A stretch of DNA of 64,000 bases from Synergistaceae bacterium (GTDB lineage Bacteria; Synergistota; Synergistia; Synergistales; Aminithiophilaceae): assembly GCA_016756725.1 (NCBI GenBank), contig JAESII010000004.1:1-64000 (forward strand). Reading direction: 5' to 3'. Below, one piece after another: positions 44,149-53,648 of this stretch. The notes under the pieces were generated by a model, which was not told the DNA's origin, did no database searches, and saw only the letters and a program-made list of their open reading frames with translations. The translations under genes were made by a program, and so were the position numbers. Positions within the stretch are counted from its first letter, which is position 1. Every line of letters begins with the position of its first letter.

Positions 44149-45438
44149 ATGAACCGTCTTTTCCCTCACCTGAGAGGGACGCCCTCGGCCGGATTGGGCC
44201 GCATCGCCCGGACCCTGAAATCGCGGAACTACCGCCTCTTCTTCACCGGCCAGAGCGTCTCCCTCACGGGCTTCTGGATGCAGCGCGTCGCCATGGGCTG
44301 GCTCGTCTACCGCCTCACCGGCTCCCCCCTCTACCTGGGCCTCATCGACTTCGCCGGCCAGATCCCTACCTTTCTCCTCAGCCCTCTGGCCGGAGTCTGG
44401 CTCGACCGCTGGGACCTGCGAAAGACCATCTTTCTCTGTCAGGTCCTGAGCATGGCCCAGGCCTTCCTCCTGGCCTTCCTGACCCTGTCGGGCCTGATCC
44501 GCTTCGGCCACGTCCTGGTCATCGCCATCTTCCTGGGCATCGTCAACGGCTTCGAGCTGCCGGCACGCCAATCCTTCGTCGTCCACCTCGTCGAGGGCCG
44601 GGAGAACCTGCCCGGGGCCATCGCCCTCAACTCGGTCCTCTTCAACGGCGCCCGACTGATCGGCCCCTCCCTGGGCGGTCTCGTCATCGTCGCCATCGGC
44701 GAAGGACTCTGCTTCACCGTCAACGGCTTCTGCTACCTGGCCACCCTGGCGGCACTGGCCCTGCTGAAGCTGAAGGAGCGGGAACGGCTCCCCTCGTCCC
44801 GGTCAGCCCTGACCGAATTCCGCCAGGGCCTCAGCTACGCCTGGTCCTTCGTGCCCATCCGGAACATCCTGCTTCTCGTCACGATCCTGAGCTTCTTCGG
44901 CCTCCCCTACCTGGCCCTCCTGCCCGCCTTTGCCGAGGAGAGCCTCGCCGGCGGCGCCCAGGCCCTGGGCTTCCTCATGACCGCCACCGGCCTGGGATCT
45001 CTCGTCAGCGCCGTCACCCTCGCCGGCAGGAGCTCCGTCAGCGGCCTCGATAGGGCCCTCGCCTTCGGGGCGGGCCTCTTCGGCCTGGCCCTCGTCCTCT
45101 TCTCCCTGACGGGGACCTTCTCCCTCTCCTTCTTCCTCATGATCTTCGTCGGCCTGGGGATGAACCTCTCCTACATCACGGCCAACACCCTCATTCAGTC
45201 CCTCGTCGACGACGACAAGCGCAACCGCGTCATGGGCCTCTACGTCATGATCCTCAGCGGCATGGCCCCCCTCGGGAGCTTCGTGACGGGCCTCGCCGCC
45301 GGCGGCATGGGAACGGGACGGACCTTCCTCTACGGCGGCCTCGTCTGCGCCGCCGCGGCCGCCCTCTTCTTGAGGGGCCTTCCCCGGCTCCGGGCAGCGA
45401 CGGCGAGGTCGGCCGTCGCTGCCCGGGACAGGACCTGA
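44149..45438 (+). CDS. MFS transporter, EntS/MFS_3 type (first paralogue)
   Basis: A 429-residue, 12-helix exporter-like protein of the DHA3 group. It opens LKSRNYRLFFTGQSVSLTGFWMQ, shown in part: RNYRLFFTGQ and SLTGFWMQRVAMGWLVYRLT, a signature of EntS-like siderophore/macrolide exporters. The central loop contains a PxRQSFVVHLVEGRENL segment. ATG 44149 has AAGGAGG. It lies 12 bases after the peptide transporter ATPase and five before a close paralogue. Confidence 0.9.
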   Translation: MNRLFPHLRGTPSAGLGRIARTLKSRNYRLFFTGQSVSLTGFWMQRVAMGWLVYRLTGSPLYLGLIDFAGQIPTFLLSPLAGVWLDRWDLRKTIFLCQVLSMAQAFLLAFLTLSGLIRFGHVLVIAIFLGIVNGFELPARQSFVVHLVEGRENLPGAIALNSVLFNGARLIGPSLGGLVIVAIGEGLCFTVNGFCYLATLAALALLKLKERERLPSSRSALTEFRQGLSYAWSFVPIRNILLLVTILSFFGLPYLALLPAFAEESLAGGAQALGFLMTATGLGSLVSAVTLAGRSSVSGLDRALAFGAGLFGLALVLFSLTGTFSLSFFLMIFVGLGMNLSYITANTLIQSLVDDDKRNRVMGLYVMILSGMAPLGSFVTGLAAGGMGTGRTFLYGGLVCAAAAALFLRGLPRLRAATARSAVAARDRT

Positions 45439-45442
45439 GACC

Positions 45443-46702
45443 GTGACGGCCGGCGGCGGAAAGCTCCGTTTCCTCCGGGCCTTCCGGTCGCCCAACTACC
45501 GCCTCTTCTTCGGCGGCCAGCTCCTCTCCCTGACGGGGCTCTGGATGCAGCGCGTCGCCATGGGATGGCTCGTCTACCGCCTCACCGACTCGCCCGTCGC
45601 CCTCGGCACCGTCGAATTCGTGGGCCAGATCCCCATCTTTCTCCTGGGGCTTTTCGCCGGGCCCCTTCTGGACCGGTGGGAGTTGAAGCAGGTCATCTCC
45701 TTCTGTCAGTTTTTAGCCATGGGACAGGCCCTCTACCTGGCCTTCTCCACCCTGAACGGGACGGTCACCTTCGCCCGGATCACGGCGGCGGCCTTCTTCC
45801 TGGGCCTCATCAACGCCTTCGAGATGCCGGCCCGCCACTCCTTCGTCATCCACATGGTCGAACGCCGCGACGACCTCGCCGCGGCCATTGCCATGAACTC
45901 CGTCCTCTTCAACTCGGCTCGCATCTTCGGCCCGTCCCTGGGCGGCGTGATCATCGCCGCCCTCGGCGAGGGCCCCTGCTTTCTCCTCAACGCCCTGAGC
46001 TACCTCTCCATCATCGTCGCCCTGGCCCTGATGAAAACGACGCCGACCCGGAAGACATCGGGAAAGAGAGGCTACCTGGCCGACCTGGCCGCAGGTCTGA
46101 ATCACGCCTGGGCCTTCCTCCCCCTGAGACGCCTTCTGGCCCTTCTCGTCGTCATGAGCTTCGCCGGCTTCCCCTACATCACCCTTTTGCCCGTCTTCGC
46201 CCGCGACATCCTGGGCGGCGACGCCACCACCCTGGGATTTCTCCTCGGCGCCCTGGGGCTGGGAGCCCTCGTCAGCGCCCTCACTCTGGCCTCCCGGCCG
46301 GGCCTGGCCGGCCTGGACCGGAGGACAGCCCTCGCCATCATCCTCTTCGGCCTGGCCCTGCCTGCCTTCGCCCTCTCCCGCAGCCTCGCCCTCTCCCTGG
46401 TCCTCATCGCCGCCGCCGGCTATCTTTCCATCGCCGTCACCGTGGCCTGCAACACCCTCATTCAGGCTCTCGTCGACGACGACAAACGAAGCCGCATCAT
46501 GTCCCTCTACTCCATGGCCCTCCTGGGACTGGCCCCCTTCGGGAGCCTGACGGCGGGCTTCGCCGCTCGGGCCTTCGGGGCCAGGCCGACCCTTTTGGCC
46601 GGCGGCCTCGTCTGCCTCGCCGCAGGAATCGCCTTCCTCAAGGGACTGGCCTCCTTCCGGGACAAAGCCCTCCCGGTCCTTACCGAACGGGGCCTGCTGT
46701 GA
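45443..46702 (+). CDS. MFS transporter, EntS/MFS_3 type (second paralogue)
   Basis: A 419-residue protein closely similar to the preceding gene over its length; both contain SLTG-WMQRVAMGWLVYRLT, a PAR-SFV-H-VE segment and the NTLIQ-LVDDDKR-R-M late motif. They are a tandem duplication that has diverged, and may export different substrates or form a pair. GTG 45443 is used, with only a weak ribosome site, so coupling to the previous stop four bases upstream is likely. The CRISPR array begins 48 bases downstream. Confidence 0.9.
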   Translation: MTAGGGKLRFLRAFRSPNYRLFFGGQLLSLTGLWMQRVAMGWLVYRLTDSPVALGTVEFVGQIPIFLLGLFAGPLLDRWELKQVISFCQFLAMGQALYLAFSTLNGTVTFARITAAAFFLGLINAFEMPARHSFVIHMVERRDDLAAAIAMNSVLFNSARIFGPSLGGVIIAALGEGPCFLLNALSYLSIIVALALMKTTPTRKTSGKRGYLADLAAGLNHAWAFLPLRRLLALLVVMSFAGFPYITLLPVFARDILGGDATTLGFLLGALGLGALVSALTLASRPGLAGLDRRTALAIILFGLALPAFALSRSLALSLVLIAAAGYLSIAVTVACNTLIQALVDDDKRSRIMSLYSMALLGLAPFGSLTAGFAARAFGARPTLLAGGLVCLAAGIAFLKGLASFRDKALPVLTERGLL

Positions 46703-46750
46703 GCCCTATTTTCGTCCACCCCGCCGATGTGAACCCACTCTTTACCGCAT

Positions 46751-49026
46751 CCTGGGGCTTCAGGGAACTCGTCGCTTTGGTACACTCAGCTATCTATGAG
46801 GCTATGTACTGGGTGCGCTGTAGTTTCAGGGAACTCGTCGCTTTGGTACACTCGGACTTTCCGTGAAAGACTGGCGCTACGGGCTGTAGTTTCAGGGAAC
46901 TCGTCGCTTTGGTACACTCAACCGATACTCTCCCTCGTCGCCATCCAGGCTGTAGTTTCAGGGAACTCGTCGCTTTGGTACACTACAACGCGTCCACAGG
47001 ATCAACGCACAGCTGCTGTAGTTTCAGGGAACTCGTCGCTTTGGTACACTCAGGGCAGGCTTGGAGCCGCAGCCGGGGATGCTGTAGTTTCAGGGAACTC
47101 GTCGCTTTGGTACACTCTGGATATTTTGTCCAGGTCAGTTTTCGAGCTGTAGTTTCAGGGAACTCGTCGCTTTGGTACACTGGGATGCAGCTCGGAAAGG
47201 TTCCGAGGACAGCTGTAGTTTCAGGGAACTCGTCGCTTTGGTACACTTGTCCTGGCGTTCTTTCCTCGCTTCTCTCGCTGTAGTTTCAGGGAACTCGTCG
47301 CTTTGGTACACTGAGAGGGAACAGCGGACGATGTAGAAAAAGGCTGTAGTTTCAGGGAACTCGTCGCTTTGGTACACTAAGCCGAGGGGATGACGTCCAG
47401 CAGGGAGCGCTGTAGTTTCAGGGAACTCGTCGCTTTGGTACACTTGTCGGGGAGGCGGTAGGGATCGAGGGAGGCTGTAGTTTCAGGGAACTCGTCGCTT
47501 TGGTACACTGATCGAGCCTCCGCGTCGGACAACGAGACTGCTGTAGTTTCAGGGAACTCGTCGCTTTGGTACACTACGACCTTCTTCAACGTCTCCATCT
47601 TCGGCGCTGTAGTTTCAGGGAACTCGTCGCTTTGGTACACTTCACGTGACGGCGACGTGGATGGTCGTCGAGGCTGTAGTTTCAGGGAACTCGTCGCTTT
47701 GGTACACTACCGCGCAATAGCACTATGTATGTCCATGAGCTGTAGTTTCAGGGAACTCGTCGCTTTGGTACACTTTTATCTTTTCTCTGCGTTCCTTGTT
47801 TCTCTGCTGTAGTTTCAGGGAACTCGTCGCTTTGGTACACTGTTTCTTCCCGCCAGGTTCCAGCGGTATCAGCTGTAGTTTCAGGGAACTCGTCGCTTTG
47901 GTACACTGAGGGGTGGAGTGAAGGCGGCGCTACCACAGCTGTAGTTTCAGGGAACTCGTCGCTTTGGTACACTCATCCACCACGGACTGTAGCGTATCGC
48001 TGAGCTGTAGTTTCAGGGAACTCGTCGCTTTGGTACACTGGTGGCGGGCGCTCTTCGACAGGATCGCCGGCTGTAGTTTCAGGGAACTCGTCGCTTTGGT
48101 ACACTGCATGGCGGCTTTGACCTCCCAGGCGGCAGCTGTAGTTTCAGGGAACTCGTCGCTTTGGTACACTCAAGGTATGAGAAGAAACTAATCAAGGCCG
48201 GCTGTAGTTTCAGGGAACTCGTCGCTTTGGTACACTTCTTCCTCCCAGACGACCAGCGGGTCGCGGGCTGTAGTTTCAGGGAACTCGTCGCTTTGGTACA
48301 CTGGTTCGTCGCGCCACGAATAGTGCTCGTGAGCTGTAGTTTCAGGGAACTCGTCGCTTTGGTACACTTCCTCCATCATCCGTGCCACGTAGTCTCCGGC
48401 TGTAGTTTCAGGGAACTCGTCGCTTTGGTACACTTGAAGCAATGGCGTCAATGCTCATCTCTCCGCTGTAGTTTCAGGGAACTCGTCGCTTTGGTACACT
48501 GGAAGGTAAACTCACACGGCGTTCCCTCCAGCTGTAGTTTCAGGGAACTCGTCGCTTTGGTACACTGAGCCTGGTGCGACGAAGCAGCGCTGTATCGCTG
48601 TAGTTTCAGGGAACTCGTCGCTTTGGTACACTGGGAGGTAGTACAAAAAACACGGGCCGCGAGCTGTAGTTTCAGGGAACTCGTCGCTTTGGTACACTCG
48701 ATCAGATCGGGATCGGCGACAACACCATGCTGTAGTTTCAGGGAACTCGTCGCTTTGGTACACTCGGCGCGACTATCCACCCACAGCCGTTGCAGCTGTA
48801 GTTTCAGGGAACTCGTCGCTTTGGTACACTCACCTACCTGACGGCTGCGACGAACGACGGCTGTAGTTTCAGGGAACTCGTCGCTTTGGTACACTGCCAG
48901 CGCCGGGAAAGACGATTGGCCTCGTGCTGTAGTTTCAGGGAACTCGTCGCTTTGGTACACTGTATGGGCATCGAGAGAGTGCTCCGCTGGGCTGTAGTTT
49001 CAGGGAACTCGTCGCTTTGGTACACT
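46751..49026 (+). CRISPR. Type II-C CRISPR array, 35 repeats and 34 spacers
   Basis: The repeat is 36 bases, starting GCTGTAGTTTCAGGG and ending CGCTTTGGTACACT. Starting points recur every 65-67 bases from 46817 to 48991, so spacers are 29-31 bases. The leftmost copy (46751) differs at four of its first eight bases and marks the old end, so new spacers probably enter next to cas2. The tracrRNA anti-repeat fixes the crRNA on the plus strand. Each repeat ends in TGGTACACT, an extended -10 (TGnTAnnnT), as in Neisseria II-C arrays where every spacer has its own promoter. No classical leader precedes 46751. Confidence 0.98.
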
Positions 49027-49028
49027 AG

Positions 49029-49060
49029 AAGCCCCGCAAACCGTGTGATGGTGGGCTTTT
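49029..49060 (+). terminator. Probable terminator at the end of the CRISPR array
   Basis: AAGCCC (49029-49034) pairs with GGGCTT (49053-49058), with inner ACC/GGT pairing, followed by TTTT. It lies right after the last repeat and before the convergent cas2, consistent with plus-strand crRNA transcription. Confidence 0.55.
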
Positions 49061-49075
49061 CCAGAGCTTTTCCCC

Positions 49076-49429
49076 TCAAAAAAGAAGGATCTGGCCCGGC
49101 GCCTTTTCCGCAGTTTGCCGTTTTTTCCCGTGGAAAACCAGCATCTTCCCGAACTGGGCATCGGTGACCGCCAGCAGCCTGACCTGGCCTTTCGGAGGCA
49201 GGAGCTGACAGATGAGGTTTTTCTTGCGCTCCGTTAGGTCGGCGTCCTCGAAATAGCGGGCATAGACGGAGAACTGCATCTGAGAGAATCCCTCACGGAG
49301 CAGATCCTTCCTGAACGTCGTGTAGGAGCGCCTTTCTGTTTTGGTCTTCACCGGCAGATCAAAGAAAACGAACAGCCACATTCCCTTGTACCCCGACATG
49401 GGGCAGAACGTTTCGCCCATCCTCTTCAT
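49076..49429 (-). CDS. cas2: CRISPR-associated endonuclease Cas2, type II
   Basis: A 117-residue Cas2 that scaffolds the Cas1 integrase during spacer acquisition. The ferredoxin-like start MWLFVFFDLPVKTKTERRSY contains the conserved Asp (FFDLPV). GFSQMQFSVYARYF and the late VRLLAVTDAQFGKMLVF are type II-specific. ATG 49429 has GGAAGG upstream; an inner ATG at 49399 is possible. It follows cas1 by 12 bases and converges on the array. Confidence 0.95.
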   Translation of the reverse strand: MKRMGETFCPMSGYKGMWLFVFFDLPVKTKTERRSYTTFRKDLLREGFSQMQFSVYARYFEDADLTERKKNLICQLLPPKGQVRLLAVTDAQFGKMLVFHGKKRQTAEKAPGQILLF

Positions 49430-49441
49430 TGTCCTTCCGGA

Positions 49442-50365
49442 TCATCGGGGTCGCTCCTTCTCCGCCCTTTCCACGGGAACGGACAGGACCTCGGGGATCG
49501 AAATGTCATTCGCCTCCCCCCTGCAGACTTTCACAAAAGAGGCAGCCATCTGATTCAGCCCCGAAAAGAGCGTCCGATACTGCCCTCCCGCCTCATGCCT
49601 CTCGACAAAGGCCGTGAGGAGGAACGCTTTCGCCTCCCCGGTCAGCTCCTCCGGCCCGTCATTGTCCTGAAACCATCGCCACACCCGGCTGTCGACAAGA
49701 GGCCGGAAGGGCTCGATAAAATCGTCGGCAAGGGGCAGGGGATTGAAGCGGTGATGGTGGTGAACACCCAGGCCGGGATGGAGCCCGGAGGCACACAGCG
49801 CTCTGGCGACCAAACCCCTCAAGAGGGCGTAGCCGTAGTTGAGCATGCCGTTCTCGCCCTTAGCGGCGAAGTCCCTTCGGAACCCGGGGCCGAACAGAAC
49901 GGACCAGTACCTTCTGGCGGCCTGCCCCTCCACGTTGGTCCTGTCCCCGCTTCTAACCTCTCTCGCCATCCTCTCAAGCCCGAAATCTTCTCCCCGGACC
50001 TGGATCAGGACTCTCGCCTGCGCCCTGATCTTGGCCTTGACCAGGGAGCGCCAGACTCTCTTTTTTGCCGGCAGCGAGAGACGGGACTGTTTATCGAAAA
50101 CCTGGGTCTGGGCGTAATGGGCCGCCAGAGGGAGCACCATTCCGCAGGGAAGGCGATTGGGACCGCAGATCACGACGGCGACGTTGTTGCGGCTCAAAGA
50201 GGCCAGGGCCGGTTGAGTCAGAACCACCTGAGGACTGGAGAGAATAAGCGCGGCGATGTCGCCGAAAGGAATCCGTTCTTTCTCTCCCCCTGCCTCGATG
50301 ACCAGGTTGTCGAGGTGACACGAGAGACCGGCTGCGGCATGGGAGATGTCGACGATTCGGTTCAT
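49442..50365 (-). CDS. cas1: CRISPR-associated integrase Cas1, type II
   Basis: A 307-residue Cas1. The catalytic trio is seen as Glu in NVEGQAARRYW, His in GLGVHHHHRFNPLPLADDF and Asp/Glu in that same segment (LADDFIEPFRP), the family pattern. NYGYALLRGLVARAL is the usual helix before the His. ATG 50365 has GGAG ten bases upstream; a TTG at 50374 overlaps the cas9 stop but has almost no spacing. Second gene of cas9-cas1-cas2. Confidence 0.96.
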   Translation of the reverse strand: MNRIVDISHAAAGLSCHLDNLVIEAGGEKERIPFGDIAALILSSPQVVLTQPALASLSRNNVAVVICGPNRLPCGMVLPLAAHYAQTQVFDKQSRLSLPAKKRVWRSLVKAKIRAQARVLIQVRGEDFGLERMAREVRSGDRTNVEGQAARRYWSVLFGPGFRRDFAAKGENGMLNYGYALLRGLVARALCASGLHPGLGVHHHHRFNPLPLADDFIEPFRPLVDSRVWRWFQDNDGPEELTGEAKAFLLTAFVERHEAGGQYRTLFSGLNQMAASFVKVCRGEANDISIPEVLSVPVERAEKERPR

Positions 50366-50370
50366 CGCCG

Positions 50371-53300
50371 TCAATCTCCGGCCAGGACGACATCGCCCCA
50401 GGGAAGAACGACCACTTTTTGGGGCCTAAGACATTCCAGATGAGACATCGACCGTATTCGACAATAGCCTTTAGCCTCGATGATATCTTTCTTCATCCTG
50501 GCGTCGCTCAGTGAAACGCCGGCTATCTCGACGGCGCCGCCACTGCCCTGACTGACGGTGCGCACGACAATATACTCCGGCCATGCTCCGGGGTTACCCA
50601 GCTTGAGGGTGTCACCGGGAGCGACGGAAAAGAGAAACCTCCCCTCTCCGCCGTCGCGGGAAACGACGGGGAGCCCCTTGCGGATCCGGTCCATCGCTTC
50701 CAGGGTACTCACGACGCGGCATTGCCACCGCGTCTTGCCCTGTCCCTTTTTATCGGCGACCTCAGCTATCTCGGCGTGGTGATTTGAACGGGGAGCCACG
50801 AACCGCTCCCTCCGTCCCTGACCGATTTTCTGCGCCTTCAGGGCGACACGGATCCGAACCTTGCGGATCCAGATCTTCTCGCCCTTTTTCGAAATGAAGA
50901 AGGGATACTCTTCGGGATTCCCCTCGACAAAGGCCTTGGAGGGTTCTTTTTTTCCCAGAGACAGGAGTCTGTCGCGGATGATCCCGGCGATCCTTCCGTC
51001 GACGATCTGGTCCACTTCGGAAGCCTTGAGGGCACTCAGTTTTCTCCGGATGCAGAACCCCTTTTCCTTCCGCCCCCTCAGGATCCCGTAGTGCGAATCC
51101 TCATGGAGGGCAGCGTTGACCTTGTGTTCGGTCCTGTGAGAGACACGGATGGCCCCGATCTTTTCCTTCAGGTCGCCGGAGAAGGTCGGCCAGGGCAAGG
51201 CCATGTCTCGGAATCTTTTTTTCCAGGCGTTTCGCTCGCAGGAGGCAAGGGCCGCACGGGAAAGGCTCTGGATCGTCGCCGGGTTCGTCAGTGCGATGGC
51301 GACGGCATCGACGGCATGATGGCGGTGATCTCCCCGTTCCTTGATTCCGCCGTCGCTCAGGACCGAGTTCATGTTCCAGACGTTTCTCAAAAGGGCCGTG
51401 ACCTGACCCGTCACGGCAAAGACTCGCTGGCGGCCATCTCCGTCGGAAAGGCCGCCGTAGAGCGTGCCCATGTAATTCATCGCGAGTTTTGAGGCGTAGC
51501 GGGTGTCGTTCATCTGTCTGGCGATGAAACCATCCAGGTCTTCGAGCTCTTCGGGGCGTTTCGTGAACCGCTCGAGCTTGGCATCGCGGTACTCCCCCTG
51601 AAAACGGCTGACGTTGCCGATGATCTGTTCCCATCGGGAGCTTTCGCCATAGGCCTCCCAGGGAGATTTGTTCCGCTTCACATTCCTGTTCTCATCGACA
51701 TGGCAGAGGGTCTTGTTCGCGAAAGAGTCGTCGAAGGAGCGGGAAAAGGGGATAATATGCTCGATATCGAATTGCGGTTCGGCGCCGAAGAGGCTTGTCA
51801 TGGAGATGGGCCTGCTCGTGTAGGGACAGATCCAGCCGCATTCATCGGCGAGCATGACCTTGAGGATGTCGTTCCGGCTGGGCCGGCCGATTCCGACTTC
51901 TTTAACGATTTTCTCGGCGCCCTTCTTCCGCATGGCCTCTCTTTCCCTGTTCTGGCTCGTTATGCGTTTTCTCACTTTCTGCGACTGTTTCATCTCGCGG
52001 GCCAGTTCGATCTTCACGAGATCTGGCTTGCCGTATTTTCGGAGCACGCCGTTCACCACTTTTCTCAGCTCCGTAAGAGAGCGCTCCACGGCAGGGTTTC
52101 TGATGGCAAAACAGCTGTTCACGGGAGGAAGAAGGTCAGCGGCGGCTTTCAGTTTCAGGTGTTCCCCGTAGACTTCCTTCCTCGCCGAAGCAAAAGAGAC
52201 TCCTTTCTCCAGGTAAGGCAGGAGCTTGGTGATCGCCTTTCTCGACAGGGCACAGTATCCCGGTTCGAGCTCTATGGCGGCGAAGGTCTGCGCCGCCGGC
52301 TCGGAAAGTCCCCAAGCCCGCTTCACCCTTTCGGCAAGAGCCGCCCCATCCCGGTAACCTCTCAGATCAGCGAGGATGGCCTCTTTTTTCCCCCTGTCAA
52401 AATCCATCCACTCCTCGCCGAAAACCTCCCGCATCCTTTTGTTGATTCTGTTGCCGGGAAAGCGCTTCTCCTCGCCGGCCTCCAGAGAGAAGACTGCCTT
52501 CCGACTCTTGAAGCCAAGCAGTTTTTTTGCCTGGGCGAAAGTGAGATCTCCTTCTCTTTCAAGGTAGCCGATCAGGAGGTCTCTCTCAGGGCCGCTGAAG
52601 GGCCGGAAGGAGATGTCCCCTTCCTCCTTGACCAAGCAGTTGTTGACCACCTGGAGGTAGCGGAACCTCTGTGCCTCCAGCGTCGCCCAGGACGCTCTTT
52701 TGGAATTGGGCTCAAGCTCACACCGGCCGACAAGGCCTTTAGCCGATTTCAGGGGCCGCTGGAAAAAGATGGCCTTTTTGATCCGCCCGATCGTCTCATC
52801 ATTCAAAGCTCGATGGGAAGGACTCTGGGCGGAGCAGATGGCGTCAAACTCCTCCTGGTACATGCTTCTATGGGTGTAGCGGCCACGGATCCTCCGCTCG
52901 TGGGGATTCAGCCCGGCGAGATATTCTCCCAGGGTCCTGGCTCCAGCCTCGGCCATCTCGCCGCGAAGCTCCGAGATGGCCGAGGCGACGACACCTTCCT
53001 CTTCCTTCGCCGGCGTTTTCCTGTTGGAGAGGAAACCCCGCCTCTGCCCCAGATGGTAGAGAACCCGCCCCAGCTCAAAGGGGTCAAGCGGCTTATCCAA
53101 GGCCCAGGCTCTCAACCGGTAAGGGAGATTGCTCGCCAGGGCCTGTTTTGACAAAGCGGCGCCGTCGGCATATTTCGCGATCAGTTCTTTGTCCAGGGAG
53201 GGAAAAATCTCGGAAGGCGAGCCGGGAGGGAGGAGGCCGATGGCCTGCAGGAGGTGGAGCAGATGTTCCCGCCGGCGTTTTCGTCTGTCCACCTGGCGAC

Positions 53301-53508
53301 GGGCAGAACGCTTTTCTCTACGCTCTCTGGCCCGGGAGACGGCCTTGCCGCTTTCCATTTCTCCTTCCAGTCCGGCCTGGAAAATCCGTACACCACAGTC
53401 GATGATGGCTTTGGGTTCCTCCTGATCAAACTCAAGAAGGGCCCATCCCAGAGAATTGCTTCCCAGATCAAGCCCCAAAACCATTCTGCGCGACGAGGAC
53501 GTCATCAT
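50371..53508 (-). CDS. cas9: CRISPR effector nuclease Cas9, compact type II-C
   Basis: A 1045-residue RNA-guided DNA endonuclease. RuvC-I is LGLDLGSNSLGWALLE with the catalytic Asp at residue 14; an Arg-rich bridge helix follows (RARERREKRSARR and RRKRRR, about 60-80). RuvC-II is LVKIELAREM, the HNH domain holds CGWICPYTSRPI and FDIEHIIPFSRSFDDSFANKTL, here given as EHIIPFSRSFDDS with the catalytic His, and RuvC-III is HHAVDAVAIAL. All nuclease residues look intact. Size and absence of csn2 or cas4 make it II-C. The last 200 residues form the PAM-interacting region. ATG 53508 has AGGAGG ten bases upstream. The cas1 frame begins at its stop codon. Confidence 0.98.
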   Translation of the reverse strand: MMTSSSRRMVLGLDLGSNSLGWALLEFDQEEPKAIIDCGVRIFQAGLEGEMESGKAVSRARERREKRSARRQVDRRKRRREHLLHLLQAIGLLPPGSPSEIFPSLDKELIAKYADGAALSKQALASNLPYRLRAWALDKPLDPFELGRVLYHLGQRRGFLSNRKTPAKEEEGVVASAISELRGEMAEAGARTLGEYLAGLNPHERRIRGRYTHRSMYQEEFDAICSAQSPSHRALNDETIGRIKKAIFFQRPLKSAKGLVGRCELEPNSKRASWATLEAQRFRYLQVVNNCLVKEEGDISFRPFSGPERDLLIGYLEREGDLTFAQAKKLLGFKSRKAVFSLEAGEEKRFPGNRINKRMREVFGEEWMDFDRGKKEAILADLRGYRDGAALAERVKRAWGLSEPAAQTFAAIELEPGYCALSRKAITKLLPYLEKGVSFASARKEVYGEHLKLKAAADLLPPVNSCFAIRNPAVERSLTELRKVVNGVLRKYGKPDLVKIELAREMKQSQKVRKRITSQNREREAMRKKGAEKIVKEVGIGRPSRNDILKVMLADECGWICPYTSRPISMTSLFGAEPQFDIEHIIPFSRSFDDSFANKTLCHVDENRNVKRNKSPWEAYGESSRWEQIIGNVSRFQGEYRDAKLERFTKRPEELEDLDGFIARQMNDTRYASKLAMNYMGTLYGGLSDGDGRQRVFAVTGQVTALLRNVWNMNSVLSDGGIKERGDHRHHAVDAVAIALTNPATIQSLSRAALASCERNAWKKRFRDMALPWPTFSGDLKEKIGAIRVSHRTEHKVNAALHEDSHYGILRGRKEKGFCIRRKLSALKASEVDQIVDGRIAGIIRDRLLSLGKKEPSKAFVEGNPEEYPFFISKKGEKIWIRKVRIRVALKAQKIGQGRRERFVAPRSNHHAEIAEVADKKGQGKTRWQCRVVSTLEAMDRIRKGLPVVSRDGGEGRFLFSVAPGDTLKLGNPGAWPEYIVVRTVSQGSGGAVEIAGVSLSDARMKKDIIEAKGYCRIRSMSHLECLRPQKVVVLPWGDVVLAGD

Positions 53509-53613
53509 TTTTCGATTACCTCCTGGATGAAATTTCGTCGTTGTTCCTCGGCTTCAGACAAGACCCCACCGAACGAAACAGGACAAAGCAATGAGACGGC
53601 GATAGATTAAAAC

Positions 53614-53641
53614 TTGACAGGGCATCCTTATTATATATAAT
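53614..53641 (+). promoter_or_regulatory. tracrRNA promoter, overlapping a predicted cas9 promoter
   Basis: TTGACA (53614-53619), 16 bases and TATAAT (53636-53641) form an almost perfect sigma-70-type promoter starting at about 53648. On the minus strand TTGGTA (53653-53658), 17 bases and TATAAT (53630-53635) could drive cas9, so the two promoters share the palindrome TTATTATATATAATAA (53628-53643). Confidence 0.8.
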
Positions 53642-53648
53642 AATTGTC

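Noticed and set aside
46703-46750. A classical CRISPR leader left of the array
   Set aside because: Only 48 bases, not A/T-rich, no promoter; the adjoining repeat is degenerate, which marks the old end.
46796-49167. Many short open frames on both strands within the CRISPR array, giving repeated peptides such as YQSDEFPETTA
   Set aside because: They are translations of the 36-base repeat and change frame with spacer length; no start signals.
49442-53508. Additional cas genes (csn2 or cas4) in the locus
   Set aside because: No open frame fits between cas9, cas1 and cas2, which overlap or are separated by 12 bases; the locus is II-C.
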